Assembly (NCBI RefSeq): GCF_029784135.1
Contig: NC_073745.1
Span: 46,589,116-46,653,115 of the forward strand
Length of the DNA: 64,000 bases
DNA from: Toxorhynchites rutilus septentrionalis
Lineage: Eukaryota > Arthropoda > Insecta > Diptera > Culicidae
Direction: 5' to 3'
Shown: in pieces, positions 36,004 to 48,371 of the stretch
Numbering within the stretch: the first letter of the stretch is position 1
How the letters are laid out: the number at the start of each line of letters is the position of its first letter
Position numbers and translations under genes: made by a program
Notes under the pieces: model-generated
Databases searched by the model: none
What the model was told of the DNA's origin: nothing
What the model saw: only the letters and a program-made list of their open reading frames with translations

Positions 36004-36850
36004 CAGAGATCGAAATCCTCGCTCGGATACACGATAAATATTCAGTCAATCAATCTTGTTTTCGATGAACCGTGTATTGTTGATATTTTCGTCTCTTCCT
36101 TTTCACCGAAAATTCTTTTTTAGAGAGAAAGAGATGTGGAAAATCTCTATCTCGGAAGTTCAACGAGAATGCTTTTTCGTCTCTCACTGGGTACTGAAAA
36201 TATGGAGCGAAAAATCATAGCTAACTTTACCAACGTTAGTCTGTTAGGACAGCGTCCGAACGATCTGCATTTGGACAGTGTCTGAATTGTACAAATGAGG
36301 GGCTTAGAATGCAAGGGGTGTAAGTGACTTGATCGATTTCTCTTCATCAACTCTTTCTTTAGTTAATAACTAAATTGCAAAAACGTTCTAATTTGAGTTT
36401 GCTATAGAATCTGATAGGTGAGGTTCTGACCTATCTTCCACATTGTCATATACAGCTGGGAATGTATTTGAGGCTAAGCTATGACCAAAAGAGAGAGTCG
36501 ATGTAGAGAAATCGATCAAATCACTTACACCCCTTTAATTCTAAGCCCCTCAAATATTAATCCATCTCATGTTCTCTTCACGATGAAACCCAATATTGCC
36601 GCACATTTTCATGCAACGTTCTCAGCTGTACTGAAGAGGTGAAAACCATTATCGGCATCAAGGAGTCACTGAAAACGAAACCATTTTTCGGCAATCATAA
36701 CTCGATGAAAAATAAAAATCGGCATTGAATTTCTCGCGAGAATCGAAGTGAGCGTATAACATTCTCTCGCCTCCTATATTCTCAGCTATTTTTCCTTGTG
36801 GGTGAAAACGGATGTTTTTCGTCTCAAATCGGCGAGCATTTCGATCTCTG
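36004..36850. mobile_element. hAT-type MITE with perfect 8-bp target duplication
   Basis: The ends CAGAGATCGAAAT and its inverse ATTTCGATCTCTG are flanked by identical ATTTTAAC (35996-36003 and 36851-36858). The related repeat at 30470-30490 lacks the insert. No transposase frame is present. Confidence 0.9.
36296..36553. mobile_element. Second MITE nested in the hAT-type MITE
   Basis: GAGGGGCTTAGAAT...AAGGGGTGTAAGTGA...GATCGATTTCTCT at 36296-36345 is inverted at 36505-36553, with inverted ends of about 65 bp. AAAT lies on both sides, so the target duplication may be 3-4 bp. Confidence 0.78.
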
Positions 36851-37385
36851 ATTTTAACAAGATCTAAAACTTTGTTGAATATACTATGTCGCTATCTTGA
36901 CTTTAAAAAAAATTAGAATATTGTTGTATTTGTTTACAAAAAAAACATGAAAAAGTTGTCATCCCATCTTCCGATGTATGGACGACTTGTTGGAAATTGT
37001 AAGGGCTATTCATATATATATATTTTTGAAAATTTTTAAAAAATACGTTTTTGAGAAAAATCAATTTTAATTTTTAAAATAACTTTTTTATCAGCGAAAT
37101 CTTTTTCCAATTTTCTTTTTTAGTATTTTTTGGTGAAAATTTAAATAATTTCCTACATTTCATCCTTTGACAAGAATTTAGTAGGTATCATATCAAAAAT
37201 TAAGAAAAAAATTTGGCTTTTTCCAAAAAGTAGTCTAATTATTTTTCGAATATTTCAAGTATGCAGAGTTGCTTTAATGACCCATGTCTTTACACCCACA
37301 ACGTTTCACTGCTATCTGAGATGGTGCTGCCAACGGCCAGTCGAGTTGGCATGAAATTCGTCATAATAATCGTTTTGATTCAGTA

Positions 37386-40300
37386 TTTAAAATGCAAAAA
37401 CTTCAATTCAGAAACATATCTTCTTCCAATATATAAATTGCTGCAATTTTCGAAACCTACAAGCTCATCCTTAGTGTTAGAGGAATGGCAAATTGCATGT
37501 CTTCCTTAAACGCTGAAGAGCACAGCCTCATCAATCCCCACATGGGAAGGTGCATTTTCTCAAACTCCTCTATCAATCTTTTATTAGATTTTTCAATTTC
37601 TGTAACCCGAAAACCAAAAGCTTGGTAAAGACTCAGGCTAAGAGTATTTTCCCTCTATGGTGATGTACATGCTCCTTGTATTTGATAGGCGCATTTCCCC
37701 ATCGGAAATCCCGGCACTTCTCACCGATTGAAAGTCGCCCTTGGCTCAGCAAATTTTAACGTGGTAATATATGATCGGAAATACCAACGTCTCGCGATGG
37801 AATCCACCAGCAGGAGGTTTCCCTCTAATCTTTTTTTTCTGAACCAAACGAGCAGAATACCACTGCTCTCCGGGGGATCGACAAACAAAATTTATAGCTT
37901 CCTATTTCTTGGCGGTTGCGATTCCTGTGCTATCGAACCTGAAACTCCACTCCACAGGAACGGGTGGTTGAAAGTGATTTCTCTTGTTCTCCCCCCGAAT
38001 AACACTTGAGAGTTTGGAATTCGTCATTTTCACTTCAGTCTCTCTCCCTCTCTCTTTCTCTCCCTGTGAGGGGGCATTGAATTATGGGGGATGCTGTTTT
38101 CGACTCGTCGAAACGTCGACGGGGAAAAACACGCAACTCGTGTACTGAACGTTCTGTCAGCTTCCCGTCCAGACTGGCAGTGACTAAAGGTTGCCCCCTC
38201 GAAGAACAGCATCAGCATTGCTTCCGTAACCGAAAAGCAGCATTGTTAAGATTGAGAAACGACGTGAGAACACGAACCGTTTGAGAACACCCATTTATTG
38301 CAGCCAGATCTTCACCGAGGTGTACATATTTTTCCATGCTGTTGTGCTCTTGTGATACGGACGAGATGCTAGATAGATGGACCGGTGGTTTGCTGGATGT
38401 TTCAGTGTGTGAAGAAAACACAAGCTGCTGAAGACCGAGGATCCACCGTGCAGCTCGTGTCTTGTACACCCCATTTTCTGAGCTTCTGAGCTATCGTTTT
38501 TCTGGCAAGTTCGCTCGTGGCCAGTTATGCATCACATACATAAAGGTAATTGCCAAGTTCTCTGGAGCTATTTGAGGGCAAAAAGGGTGCTACCTCGCAC
38601 AGTGGACAAAAAACGTGAATGAACATAAAAATTCATGTAATCAACACACTGTGAATGGTAAATTGCCACCAACAATCAAATCAATGCCTTCGCTAAGAAT
38701 TTCACGATCAATAGAAATTAAATGAAGATCATATGATCGTAATGAATTCATGGACCATTTTGCCGGGAAGAAGGATTTTTCCTACTGTATCACTTCAGTC
38801 GAAGAACCTCCCGTCCGAACGGAGCAAAGTTTGGAAAGTACAGCTATATTTTCTCCGTCCGCTCGTGCCACGAAAGACCAACTAATCTCGCTTGTAGCTA
38901 TTATTTTGATTTATTCCACCGGCGCATAGACGAAAACCACGATCAGGTGGGTGATTAGGAGCGGCACGGGATTTCCGCAAACAATTCATATGAAAATTTT
39001 CATCACTTTCTATCGTCACTGGCGGTAGGTTCTACCCACTTTGTTTGAAGCTCGGAGTTTGCATATGATTCAGCAGCCCCATAAGTCTTTCACTACGAGC
39101 ACGGATTGGGCGTGAGTAATGGCTGCATTCTCGATGTCTGGCTTCCGGTTTGGTGCTGTATAAATCATGCCATAGAAAATATTGGTATCTTCCTTTTAAT
39201 TATTTAATAAGTCTTTGAGAGAAGGTGACGCTTTTCCGAGTAAAAAAACACATATCAACTTTGAACACAACCGTGCGAAATCCCCCACATGCAACGAATT
39301 AGAAAGAAAAAATCGAATCCATCAAGAGCAACTCCATCAGAACAGGAAAAGTGGTACAGCAAACGGATTTGAATGGAAAAAAAACACAAAACACCCATTA
39401 AGATTTGGAGAGGTTATTTAGACGGAAAAGTACAAGCGTAAAACATGGTCAAAGCAAGACTCAAACTTCGTTTGATGCTTTTATGTTTACGTTCGGTTTG
39501 ATTCATGAAACCGACATTTTTTTTTTACTCTTCGAAAAACGCACCCGATGAATCAAAGAGCATTCCAATTCCATACGCAGGGCTACTCCTCCCGACCGGC
39601 TTACATTCCTTCCTCGGCCGGATTACCCGGGAACTTTGACCGGCGTCTGAGACCCTCGTTAGTGCCGGTCTTTGAAGTTGCGGAGAAACCATTTTCAGCT
39701 TCCCAAATCCCTTCTTTCCGAAGCCGAAGTGCCAAATCCAAACTCCCGGATGCGGGGGTGGAACCCACTAATGTGTATAATCGCTTCCATAATCACACGT
39801 ACGAATGACTGGAATCGAAAATATTGAACCTTCCGAGCCGAGTGGAAACCACCATTTCTTCTTTGCGTACTGCGGTTTTGATTAGATCACTCAAAGCGAG
39901 AACTATTACTCTCGCCAATACGCAACTACCTCCAAATACATGAGGGGAAGTGTTGTTCGAAGGATTTATTCTTCCCTCGGAGACATTATTAGGGCTTCGG
40001 CGTTTGAGGAATAAACAAACACCCAAACTGGGGGACGGAATAGGTAAACTGCTTACACATATATACTTTTTTTTCTCCACCCATTCTACCTTCGCCCAGT
40101 TTTTGCTTGATTGATTTTCTGAGAAGTGAAATCAATTACAGAAATAGGGCCCACTCGGAGTGGATAAGGGGTTTATACTTTTCGGCACGCAACACAGAAA
40201 GAAATTCGCTCGCTAGACAGAGCGGGAAAAGCAGGGCCGAATAAATCGCTGACAATGGAAAGGAAAAGTCGCAAATGCGAAAATGTATGTTGTTAGCATT

Positions 40301-40771
40301 TTAGTTACTGCTGTGTTTGCTTATTTGATAAATGATTGTTTGTTACCATTCTAACCAATATTTGCTTTCATCCTGATTCACGTGATGTTCAATTCTAAAT
40401 CTTGAACCAAGGGCTCTGAAACATCACAAGCGAATCAAGCAACGTGAACAGAACGCGTAAAGAAAGTTTCCACTGAGTTCTTAAAATTAAAATTGCTCCG
40501 ACAGAAATCAAATTTAAAGCCTCTTCTGAAGATGATATTATCATCAGAGAATTTATGTGTAGGATAAATCATAGCGATGTTCTTCAAAAAATAAACAATC
40601 CAATTTTTTTTTGTATTGTTTAAAACAAGAGTTGCAATGTTTTGATAACTTATGAAGGTTTTCAAATACGCACTGGACCTTTTGTCGGGAGCAGCATTAC
40701 CAAAACTGCATATTATTATGTATATTTCAAACCCATAAATCTACAGTTATATATCACAGTTTTATGTTGAA
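37386..40771. other. Unique noncoding DNA
   Basis: Repeat-poor, more GC-balanced sequence with a CT-rich stretch at 38036-38065. Short frames (37728-38009, 38084-38284, 39548-39808) have no recognisable domain or splice logic. It is likely intronic or intergenic. Confidence 0.4.
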
Positions 40772-41760
40772 ACTAGCTGCCCCGGCAAACTTCGTCCCGC
40801 CCAAAATTTATTTTTTGTTATCAATACCTCCAAACATTCAGGTTTTCTTACTTACGATCATGAGTCCAATCGCAGAACTGTTCATTGATTCGTCTTCTAA
40901 ATGACCCTTTACAATTTACTTTTGATATAAATTTCCTAGGACTTCTATTAGAACTCGTCATTATAATATCAGATTATTTTCAGACACAATTCTCGTTCAA
41001 GATTTTTCAATCACTTGCAAATAACATGTTTCTCCGTTACATCGAATAAATGTTTGATACAGAAAATATGATAGAATGAAGACAGCCCTAAATCGGATAA
41101 TTCTTTCTTCGAGTTTTGCTCTTATCAACACGTTCGGCGATCCATTTTTATTGGTATAGATAGAAGAAGATATAGGAGTGCGTTTTATCACATTAAAATC
41201 CATTTCAACTTTCGAACAAAAATCAATTTCGTTGGCGCAAACATCAAACGGACTAACAACGCTTATCACTATGTAATTATAGAACATATAGAAATTGAAT
41301 TTTCCGAGTTCTCCCATTTCCTTTCAGAGTTTTCCGAAAATTTTCAATTGTCATGTTTGGTTGAAATATGTGTAATATTTTTATGGGACCCCCTCTCCAT
41401 TCCAGAGGAGGAAGGGGTGTCATAGCATCATAAAAACATTTCTCGTACCCAAAAATCCTCACATATCCAATTTGGCTCTATTTGCTTGATTAGTTCTTGA
41501 GTTATACAGAGGGGGGAGAAGTATGTATCCTACATAGAAACATTTATTGCAACCTAAAACGTCCACACGCCGAATTTGGGTTTGTTTGCTTGATTAACTC
41601 TCGAGTTATAAAGAAATTTGTGTTTCATTTGTATGGCAGCCCCCTTAGAGAGAGGGGAGGGGTCTCGAACTATCTTAAAAACCTTCCCCGGTCCCAAAAA
41701 CCCCTACACACAATTTTTTACGTTGATCGGTTCAGTAGTTTCCGAGAAAGACGCCTTGTA
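40772..41760 (+). repeat. Repeat R1, plus-strand copy
   Basis: It starts 'actagctgccccggcaaact' and mirrors 33138-34056 over nearly its whole length. It ends in C-run units ('gtatggcagcccccttaga') at about 41500-41700. Confidence 0.75.
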
Positions 41761-43159
41761 TGAGTTTAAAAGTGTTTTCGAGCTTATTGAGAACTTTTCC
41801 AATTTCAGTTTTGGCGAATTTAAGCATTGTATCAGAGTTTGAAGTAGCGTGAAAGAGCGGCGCATTGCCAAATGTTTACCTTCTTCATATTGAAACCGAA
41901 TGTGAAGAAGGTATTTTTTAGCTATGTTCTTTGGTTGAAAACTGAAGGAGAAAATTCCGCGTTCCGCTATGTTTACTGCCGTTGTGGGAATGGTACTGCA
42001 TAGTATAATTTGTGGATTGTTTCATTGCAAATGAAGTTTTTGGGAGCGTTTGAATTGTAATTTTGCTAAGAGAAACAGAAAAACTACTTCAATATTCCAT
42101 AAATGTATCTAGCACAGCCCTTGGTCCTGCGTCTATTCGTTTGTGTGCCAGACATAACTCATCTGTCATTTTAGAAATAAATTAATTTAATTTCATTTGT
42201 TCATTGGTAATACTTATAAATTGAATACTACTCGTTTTTAATAACTACAATCAGATGAATATTTGTGTGGGAATTTTTAAGGTGAAGGTGGAAGCTAGCC
42301 ATTGTAATAGTATAGGTAAACCCACGAATAAAAATGGGGTAATAGTGTTTGTGAGAGAAGAGCGAAGCACACGTAAATAGATCAATTCACTTATCAGACT
42401 GTGTGGCGCTTCATTGACACGAGTCTTTGAATACATTTGAAAAGAAATAACAATTCAGTACTGAAGTTAAATGTATGAACGATATGTTCCGATGAACAAT
42501 TGCAAATATAAATATATATAGAAGGTGCATTTGCATATGACGTAAAATTCTGATTATGCGCGAGCGTAACATGAGCAAATTTATAACACATGCGAATTTG
42601 AGCTCTTTTGATATTAACAAGTTCTTCCGCATAATAACTCGATGTTGATAATTCCTTAATACTTTCCTTCGCTGATCGTATTGTTTTCACATATTCACGT
42701 TGGGGAGCCTTAACGCTTCTCTTGGTTGGCCGAGGCATTTTGATTGAATGTAATACTTTTCCGTTTACTGTTTTTGAAAGCATAGGCAGCCTTGACAGTG
42801 TTCCGAGCTCTGCAATACAATTTTCTTATCCAATGTTAAAGTCGCTAAAACTTACATTACAGACCCAATAAGCGTAAAAATGGCTGGCATGAGTGTCGAA
42901 AAAATAACGATGCTTTCACCAATACAAACAAAACCATTGCCGAAGATTGAAAAATGAAAATTTAACTTTCAGAGCACTTGCTCGAGTTTTCCGACGTTTT
43001 TCACTATACAGTGCGACAGCAGATGAAAAGTTTATATCTTGTGAACAATCGATTAGAGTTTGGTTGATAGTACTTGATGGGATGTGTGCGAAAACGATCA
43101 ATTTCTTCACACTGTTTCGCAAAATGATTGATTTTCGGGCGGGTGAGGTGAGTGTCAAA
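41761..43159. other. Noncoding DNA with one unrecognised minus-strand frame
   Basis: A minus-strand frame at 42394-42783 has a basic, Ser-rich stretch (MPRPTKRSVKAPQREYVKT, then AKESIKELSTSS). I do not recognise it and see no flanking gene structure. It may be a piece of a decayed element. Confidence 0.3.
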
Positions 43160-43170
43160 TTGCTTGTATG

Positions 43171-44274
43171 CAGGGTTGCCAACTATAATTTGATAATTTG
43201 AAGAATGGAAATAAAAATCAGGATAAATCAGGAAAGCTAATATTGGGTTGTCAGAAAAGTTAATGTCGATTTTTGAGAAAAATAAAACATCAATTTCAAT
43301 CAAAGCATTATAATTTAATTTTATATCCATAGTTCTGTTTCACAACCATTTATCATACTTCACACAGCTTAAATATTCTATCCTCCCAGAATATGTTTGC
43401 TTCCTCGTCGAAAACTGCTGCGAGCTATACATGCGAGGAACAGGTTGCTTGGTAGTAGCTCTTAATACAGAATCCATTCCGAATCCCACCAAAAACAGAG
43501 TATATCTTCCTTTGGGCGAATACCTTTTACACATACGGTAAGCATGGTATAAATCCTAGCATAAGCGGAAATGCTAGTGTTTCGCTAGTGTTTTTTGATC
43601 GTTTATATTTTTTTTCGAAAAACTTACAGCATTCATCATCCATGCTTTGGAATGAATATTTACTCAACAAATGAGGAAAGCATATCAGCAGTGGTAGACT
43701 TGTTGAATTTTTTCCTAATTTTTATAATATTTAGAACGTTTATAGATATATTTACCATAGTCCCATCATTAAAGTTTATTCTACTTTGAATCAGACGAAC
43801 ATATCACATATAAAATCTTTTTATATTGACTGTGGATTCAAAAATTTTGTCTTGAGTAATTTTACACTCTGAAACGTATTCCTACATTATTCACTCTGGG
43901 GATACATCTACATACACATTATCTTCAATAAGGCAATATTGTTCCTCAAACTTAATTTCGTTGTATTTTAATAAATTCGTCAGACAATCCGGTTTCATGA
44001 AATTTACTAGCACTGTTTTGGGAAGCCACGAAACAATTCAGGGTAGAGATAAAAAAGTTAAGTACAAAGTTTAACTAAATGTAAGATATATACAAGTTCG
44101 AACCGGAGAACTATCATGACAGAAAACTTTGGCATGAAAACCAGTAAATTTATTACAAATAATGTAAAGAGTACAAAAATCAGGAAAAAACAGGATAACT
44201 TGAGTGTTCGTCAGGATATCAGGGAGCGTGCTAAAAAGTCTGGGAAATCCTGATAAATCAGGTAGGTTGGCAAT
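43171..44274. mobile_element. Element flanked by an 11-bp target duplication
   Basis: TTGCTTGTATG occurs exactly at 43160-43170 and 44275-44285. Inside, the ends 'agggttgccaac' and 'gttggcaa' are inverted, and both sides carry 'aatcaggataaatcagg'-like runs. The superfamily is not determined, since 11 bp is long for most cut-and-paste elements. It holds a mariner fragment. Confidence 0.7.
43240..43540 (-). pseudogene. mariner transposase C-terminal fragment and end
   Basis: Minus-strand codons give 'FDEEANIFWEDRIFKLCEV' then stops and 'VVKQNYGYK', matching the usual mariner C-terminal pattern. The outer end 'ttgggttgtcagaaaagtta' at 43243 is a mariner-type terminus. Confidence 0.6.
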
Positions 44275-44285
44275 TTGCTTGTATG

Positions 44286-47084
44286 TATTAAGCAGACCTC
44301 TCATTTTCTCAGACTGAATGTCAGCTTGGAATTGTACCCAAAAAAAAACCCAATCGATGCCAAGCAGGGTTTGATGCAAGGCTACCTAGGTAGTATGATT
44401 GCTCCATACAACAACTGGTGCTGTCATACCAATGCATGAAATATTACACCACATTATAAAATTCAGTTAGATCTTAAAGGTATACAGGGAAAATGTTAAA
44501 AATATGCAAAAATTCAAACATAAATACGCTACTAAATTGCGTTCGTTATTTTCCCCTATCAATGCCGGGGATATTAAAGCAGCAAGCCCCGCTCGCTAAA
44601 CTGAAATTCAATACCCTGCAGTCCATTTGAAGCTTTATGTTCTGGAAAATCCATCCACTGAGATAGACCTGCTGGAATAACCTGTCCGAGTCCAATTATA
44701 ATCGGCTTTATTAAAGTGCGAAATCATACAAGAAACTCCGTTGAACCCCCGGTTGAATGGCATCATCACTTACGACCAGCCCGGTCGTATCAGTCTCACA
44801 AACATACGTTCATTTGCTCGGCAATCCGATATCGATACGGGTTTCTCGAATACACTGTCCAAATTTGCCATTATCTTTCTCTGCTACCGGTGGAGAGCAG
44901 GTGGGAGAGAACATTTGCGTTCGTTCGTTCGGTTCTACATCGCTGCTGTTAGTAATGCTGCATTGTGGGTGGGTGGGTATTGCCATATTGTCCTGAGCCG
45001 GAACATATAACGCGATGAAGAGCGAAGTATTGGGTTAAATGAAATGGAAAACCGATAGTCCACATCAGTTTGTGAGCATACACGAGGGTAGCAAGCCAAC
45101 TGGCGGCGATGGAATTATGATCGATCGATTATTACGAACGTTGGATTTTGTCTTTGCAATTGATATCCTCTAGTGAAAAGTTCACATTCTTATTCATATG
45201 TTCTGATTTTAAACGATCATATAACGATCTGCTGTCAATGGGTACTCCCTAGCCAAATGGTTTCAATATTGGTGGGAGCTGCGACCGAAGCTTAAAGACG
45301 ATATAGCTTGAAAAAACGACCTGTCTACTTAGCTCAGACAGCTCTCATTGATCGGTTGTGGGTTGAAATATGATACCCGGTTTTTGCTTCACCGCCAATT
45401 GATGAGACCCCGTTTTACGGAGAATCCTTAGGAAGGTGTTGAAATCGTTTCACGACAGAAGGGTTTACGTAAATTATGCACTCCTCGTGCTTGTGGGTGA
45501 ACCACGGTGGTTTCCTTTGGCATCTTCGAGGTAATGAAGCGAACACTTTACAGTCGACTGTTTGTCTTTGCATGATATTCTTGGCATCGGGTGGCATTCG
45601 GTACAGGCGAAGATGGGTCCAGGTAGAGCAACACTGGGTTGGTGGGTTGGCCCGCAAACAATATTCAACCTGCTCAAAAAAACATTACTCTTGTTCGATG
45701 CCGAATGGTGTGCGCAATTAAAAATTACTCCATTAACCGCGCCACACTCCCGACATCGGGATGCTTTTGTGGTGGCTGGTATCGTTAGCATCAGTGCCAC
45801 TTTTGCAATGCGAGAGATGTATTGACATAATTATAATCAAAAATACCGCATTCATTTATTGCTGACCGGTGTGTGCGGCTTTTTTTGCTGGCATTTCGAT
45901 CGACAGGAATCGGGGGCAAGGCGTGGGAGAAGAAACATAAAAATTTATGTTTGTTTGGTTTTGCACCGTACCAATCAATGATGAGAGGCTACAACAGACC
46001 CACACAACCGGCAGCCAATGTTTGCACATCCGCGGCCAGCAGAGCTAATGTAAATTTAACGCTGATCCTGTTCCCGTTCAAACATTGTGAGAAGCTGTTG
46101 AGGTTATTCCCAGGGCACAGACGGTGCGCTGATCTTAAATATTTAATTTGATAAACGCAGATTTTGCGCGGTTGAAATTTAAACAAAAGCTCATTTCACT
46201 CGTTTGTTTTTTTTTTGGCTAACAGGTGGTACTTGGGTTCGGATCAATGACAATGATATTGCTTTAAAGAGCTCAACCCAGATCCGTATGGCAGTTGCCA
46301 TGACCAAGGAAACGAAAAATCCGGTGATCAAAACTTTTTATAAAATGTTTCCGCTTCATTGTCTCATTCAGTAGTTCAATGATTTTGAAAATGACGATAT
46401 CACGGATAATTCCCATGAATAATAAAAATACTAAAAAAAAAAATAATCCCAAATTTTGCTTTCAGAAAGATTCTTTAAATAATACGTCGAGGTCAAATTA
46501 CTTTTTTTTAGAATGGAATAAGTTATGTTCACCAACGATTTCAGCTGATGATGAAACTTGGTTGATTCCAAACCACAGTGTACTGATTAAAGTTCGACGA
46601 TAGCATGGTGAACGTATAACGGCTGATTGAACCAAGTTCCAATAATTTTCATACTACTACCATTCACAACTACACCGTTCTTGTTATTTTTTATTTTTTT
46701 TCCTTGCTTATTTTAATTTTTTAGTCAATTTGACGAAAATGTTGGGTTTACAAATTAGTTTCAAGTGATTTACAAAAAATGACATAACTGGCCAGCCACT
46801 TTGGACCATCTTTCAATATTAAGTCGTATGTTCCATTTAATAAAAATATATTTTATTAAAGATAACACCACTGAATTTTTATGTCATGAAAAATAAACTT
46901 AGTTTTTAGAAATAAACAGATAAGCAGATAAACCAAATTAACAGCAATCGAGAAGTTGCTGTACAACCCTCTGTTTATTTTGTCAATCCTATTTTTTGTG
47001 ACTTATCTTAGATGTAGTGGTTTTTTTCTGAGTAATAATTTGATAATTAAAATTAAATTGCATTTAAATTCATGCATGCATTCC
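44286..47084. other. Unique noncoding DNA
   Basis: Repeat-poor sequence. Overlapping frames on both strands near 45474-45825 and 44716-45010 are not recognised and look like chance openness in GC-richer DNA. Confidence 0.4.
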
Positions 47085-47532
47085 TGACAATTTATGGATT
47101 TCGTCGCGAACAAAGCATTGTACTTTTAAAGCCAAGAGTGCCTCCAGCCAATTTTTGATATCCTGTTCTGAAGTAAAGTATATTCCACTAAAAGCGTTCT
47201 GCATCGATCGAAACAAATGGTAGTCGGAAAAGGCAATTTTAATAAGGCAACCGAATCATAATTTCCCGTCCACTTTTTTCCAATAGTGTTGACGTAGGAC
47301 TACGTCTTTCATTTCTATACCGGAGTGTAAAATCAAAGTTTCGAAAACGAAAGCGTTACAGCGGAGACCGAGATTTTGAGCGTGAATAGCTCCTGAACAA
47401 CTGAACGAAATGGTATGATAAACATTTCATTCAAAAGATAAAATGTCTACGCGTTATATACATTTGTAATTTTTGATCCAAAAACTTGATTCAATAGCCT
47501 TAAAATTGCTTTCAAAACAGGCTATTGAAATC

Positions 47533-47576
47533 ACCAATCGGTATATAAGCGAGCGCCGCTCGGAAATCCACTCAGT
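47533..47576 (+). promoter_or_regulatory. Core promoter: CCAAT, TATA, initiator
   Basis: ACCAATCGG is followed by TATATAAG (47542-47549). An arthropod initiator TCAGT lies at 47572-47576, with its A 32 bases after the TATA start. This compact spacing is that of strong pol II promoters such as histone genes. The relative at 56541-56580 has lost the CCAAT and TATA. Confidence 0.65.
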
Positions 47577-47616
47577 TGTGATTGCGCAACGATTGAGGTA
47601 CGATCGCTGGAATGAA

Positions 47617-47970
47617 TGGATGTTTCCCTAACACATACTTGGAGACTTGGAACCATGGAACATGAGGAAATCGGCATTGCAAAATAGATGCAAGCTGCGG
47701 GTGCTTTTGTACTCGTTTGCGTTTCTGCAGATCGGAATGTTTCCCTAACACAGATTTCAAAACCATTGAGCCTGGGGAAATCGGCATTGCAAAATAGATG
47801 CCCGACTATAACTGCTGGTGCTTTTGTAGTCGTTTGCGTTTTTGCATATCGGAATGTTTCCCCAGCACAGATTCAAAAACATGGAGCATTGCAAAATGGA
47901 TGCAAATCGCGGGTACTTTTGAACTTGCTTGCATTTTTGCAAACCGGAATGTTTTTTTCCAATACTGATT
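47617..47970 (+). repeat. Tandem modules of 94-119 bp
   Basis: 'ggaatgtttccctaacacag' starts units at about 47617, 47734, 47851 and 47945. Each of the first three runs through 'gaaatcggcattgcaaaat' or a close variant. The same module type is in the element at 61860-63205. Confidence 0.8.
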
Positions 47971-48313
47971 ACGAAACCAAGAAGTTGACATTGCAGATAT
48001 ATGGAAGTCGGCAGTACTTTTACACCTCAATGCATTTTTACACTCCGGAATTCATTTCCTAACACGGTATACAAAAGCGGGTACAAGTGCAACGCTTTGG
48101 CTCGGTTATTTAAGACTGCATTGGAAGATATCTCTTCATTTCGCCAGTTCATTGAATTTCTACGCATACCGTTCGATGATTAGGCAAAATGTTGATAACT
48201 ATTTGCTGCGATAACTACTACCAGAATGCATGAATTGACCTAAATTGGGATTTGTTTGCAATTGAATTCGTAAATTGTTTCATTCATTAGTTTAATCAAT
48301 ACACACAAAAGAT

Positions 48314-48371
48314 AGCTCTGCGCAGCGGCGATATCGTACATCCGAAGTGCGATTATTGCTAATTGAAGGAA
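48314..48371 (+). pseudogene. U4 snRNA 5' fragment
   Basis: AGCTCTGCGCAGCGGC then ATATCGTA, and after a ~13-base gap ATCCGAAGTGCG and GATTATTGCTAATTGA, match the first ~65 nt of U4 spliceosomal RNA. The last block is exact. The gap removes part of the 5' stem-loop and the 3' half of U4 is absent, so it is not a working snRNA gene. Confidence 0.82.

Larger units (their letters stand above)
35270..37385. mobile_element. Foldback element R4, carrying a hAT-type MITE
   Basis: The ends 'gacgaatttcatgccaact' and its inverse at 37365 mark the limits. The arms continue inward ('gacatgggtcatttaagcaa', 'aattagactacttttt', 'tcaaaggatgaaatgtagg') on both sides. The middle is occupied by 36004-36850. A direct repeat ATAA may flank it. 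Confidence 0.75.

Noticed and set aside
42394..42783. 130-codon basic protein on the minus strand
   Set aside because: No recognisable domain, start context or splice sites; kept only as a remark.
45474..45825. Overlapping long frames on both strands
   Set aside because: Openness on both strands in GC-richer DNA without motifs is most likely chance.
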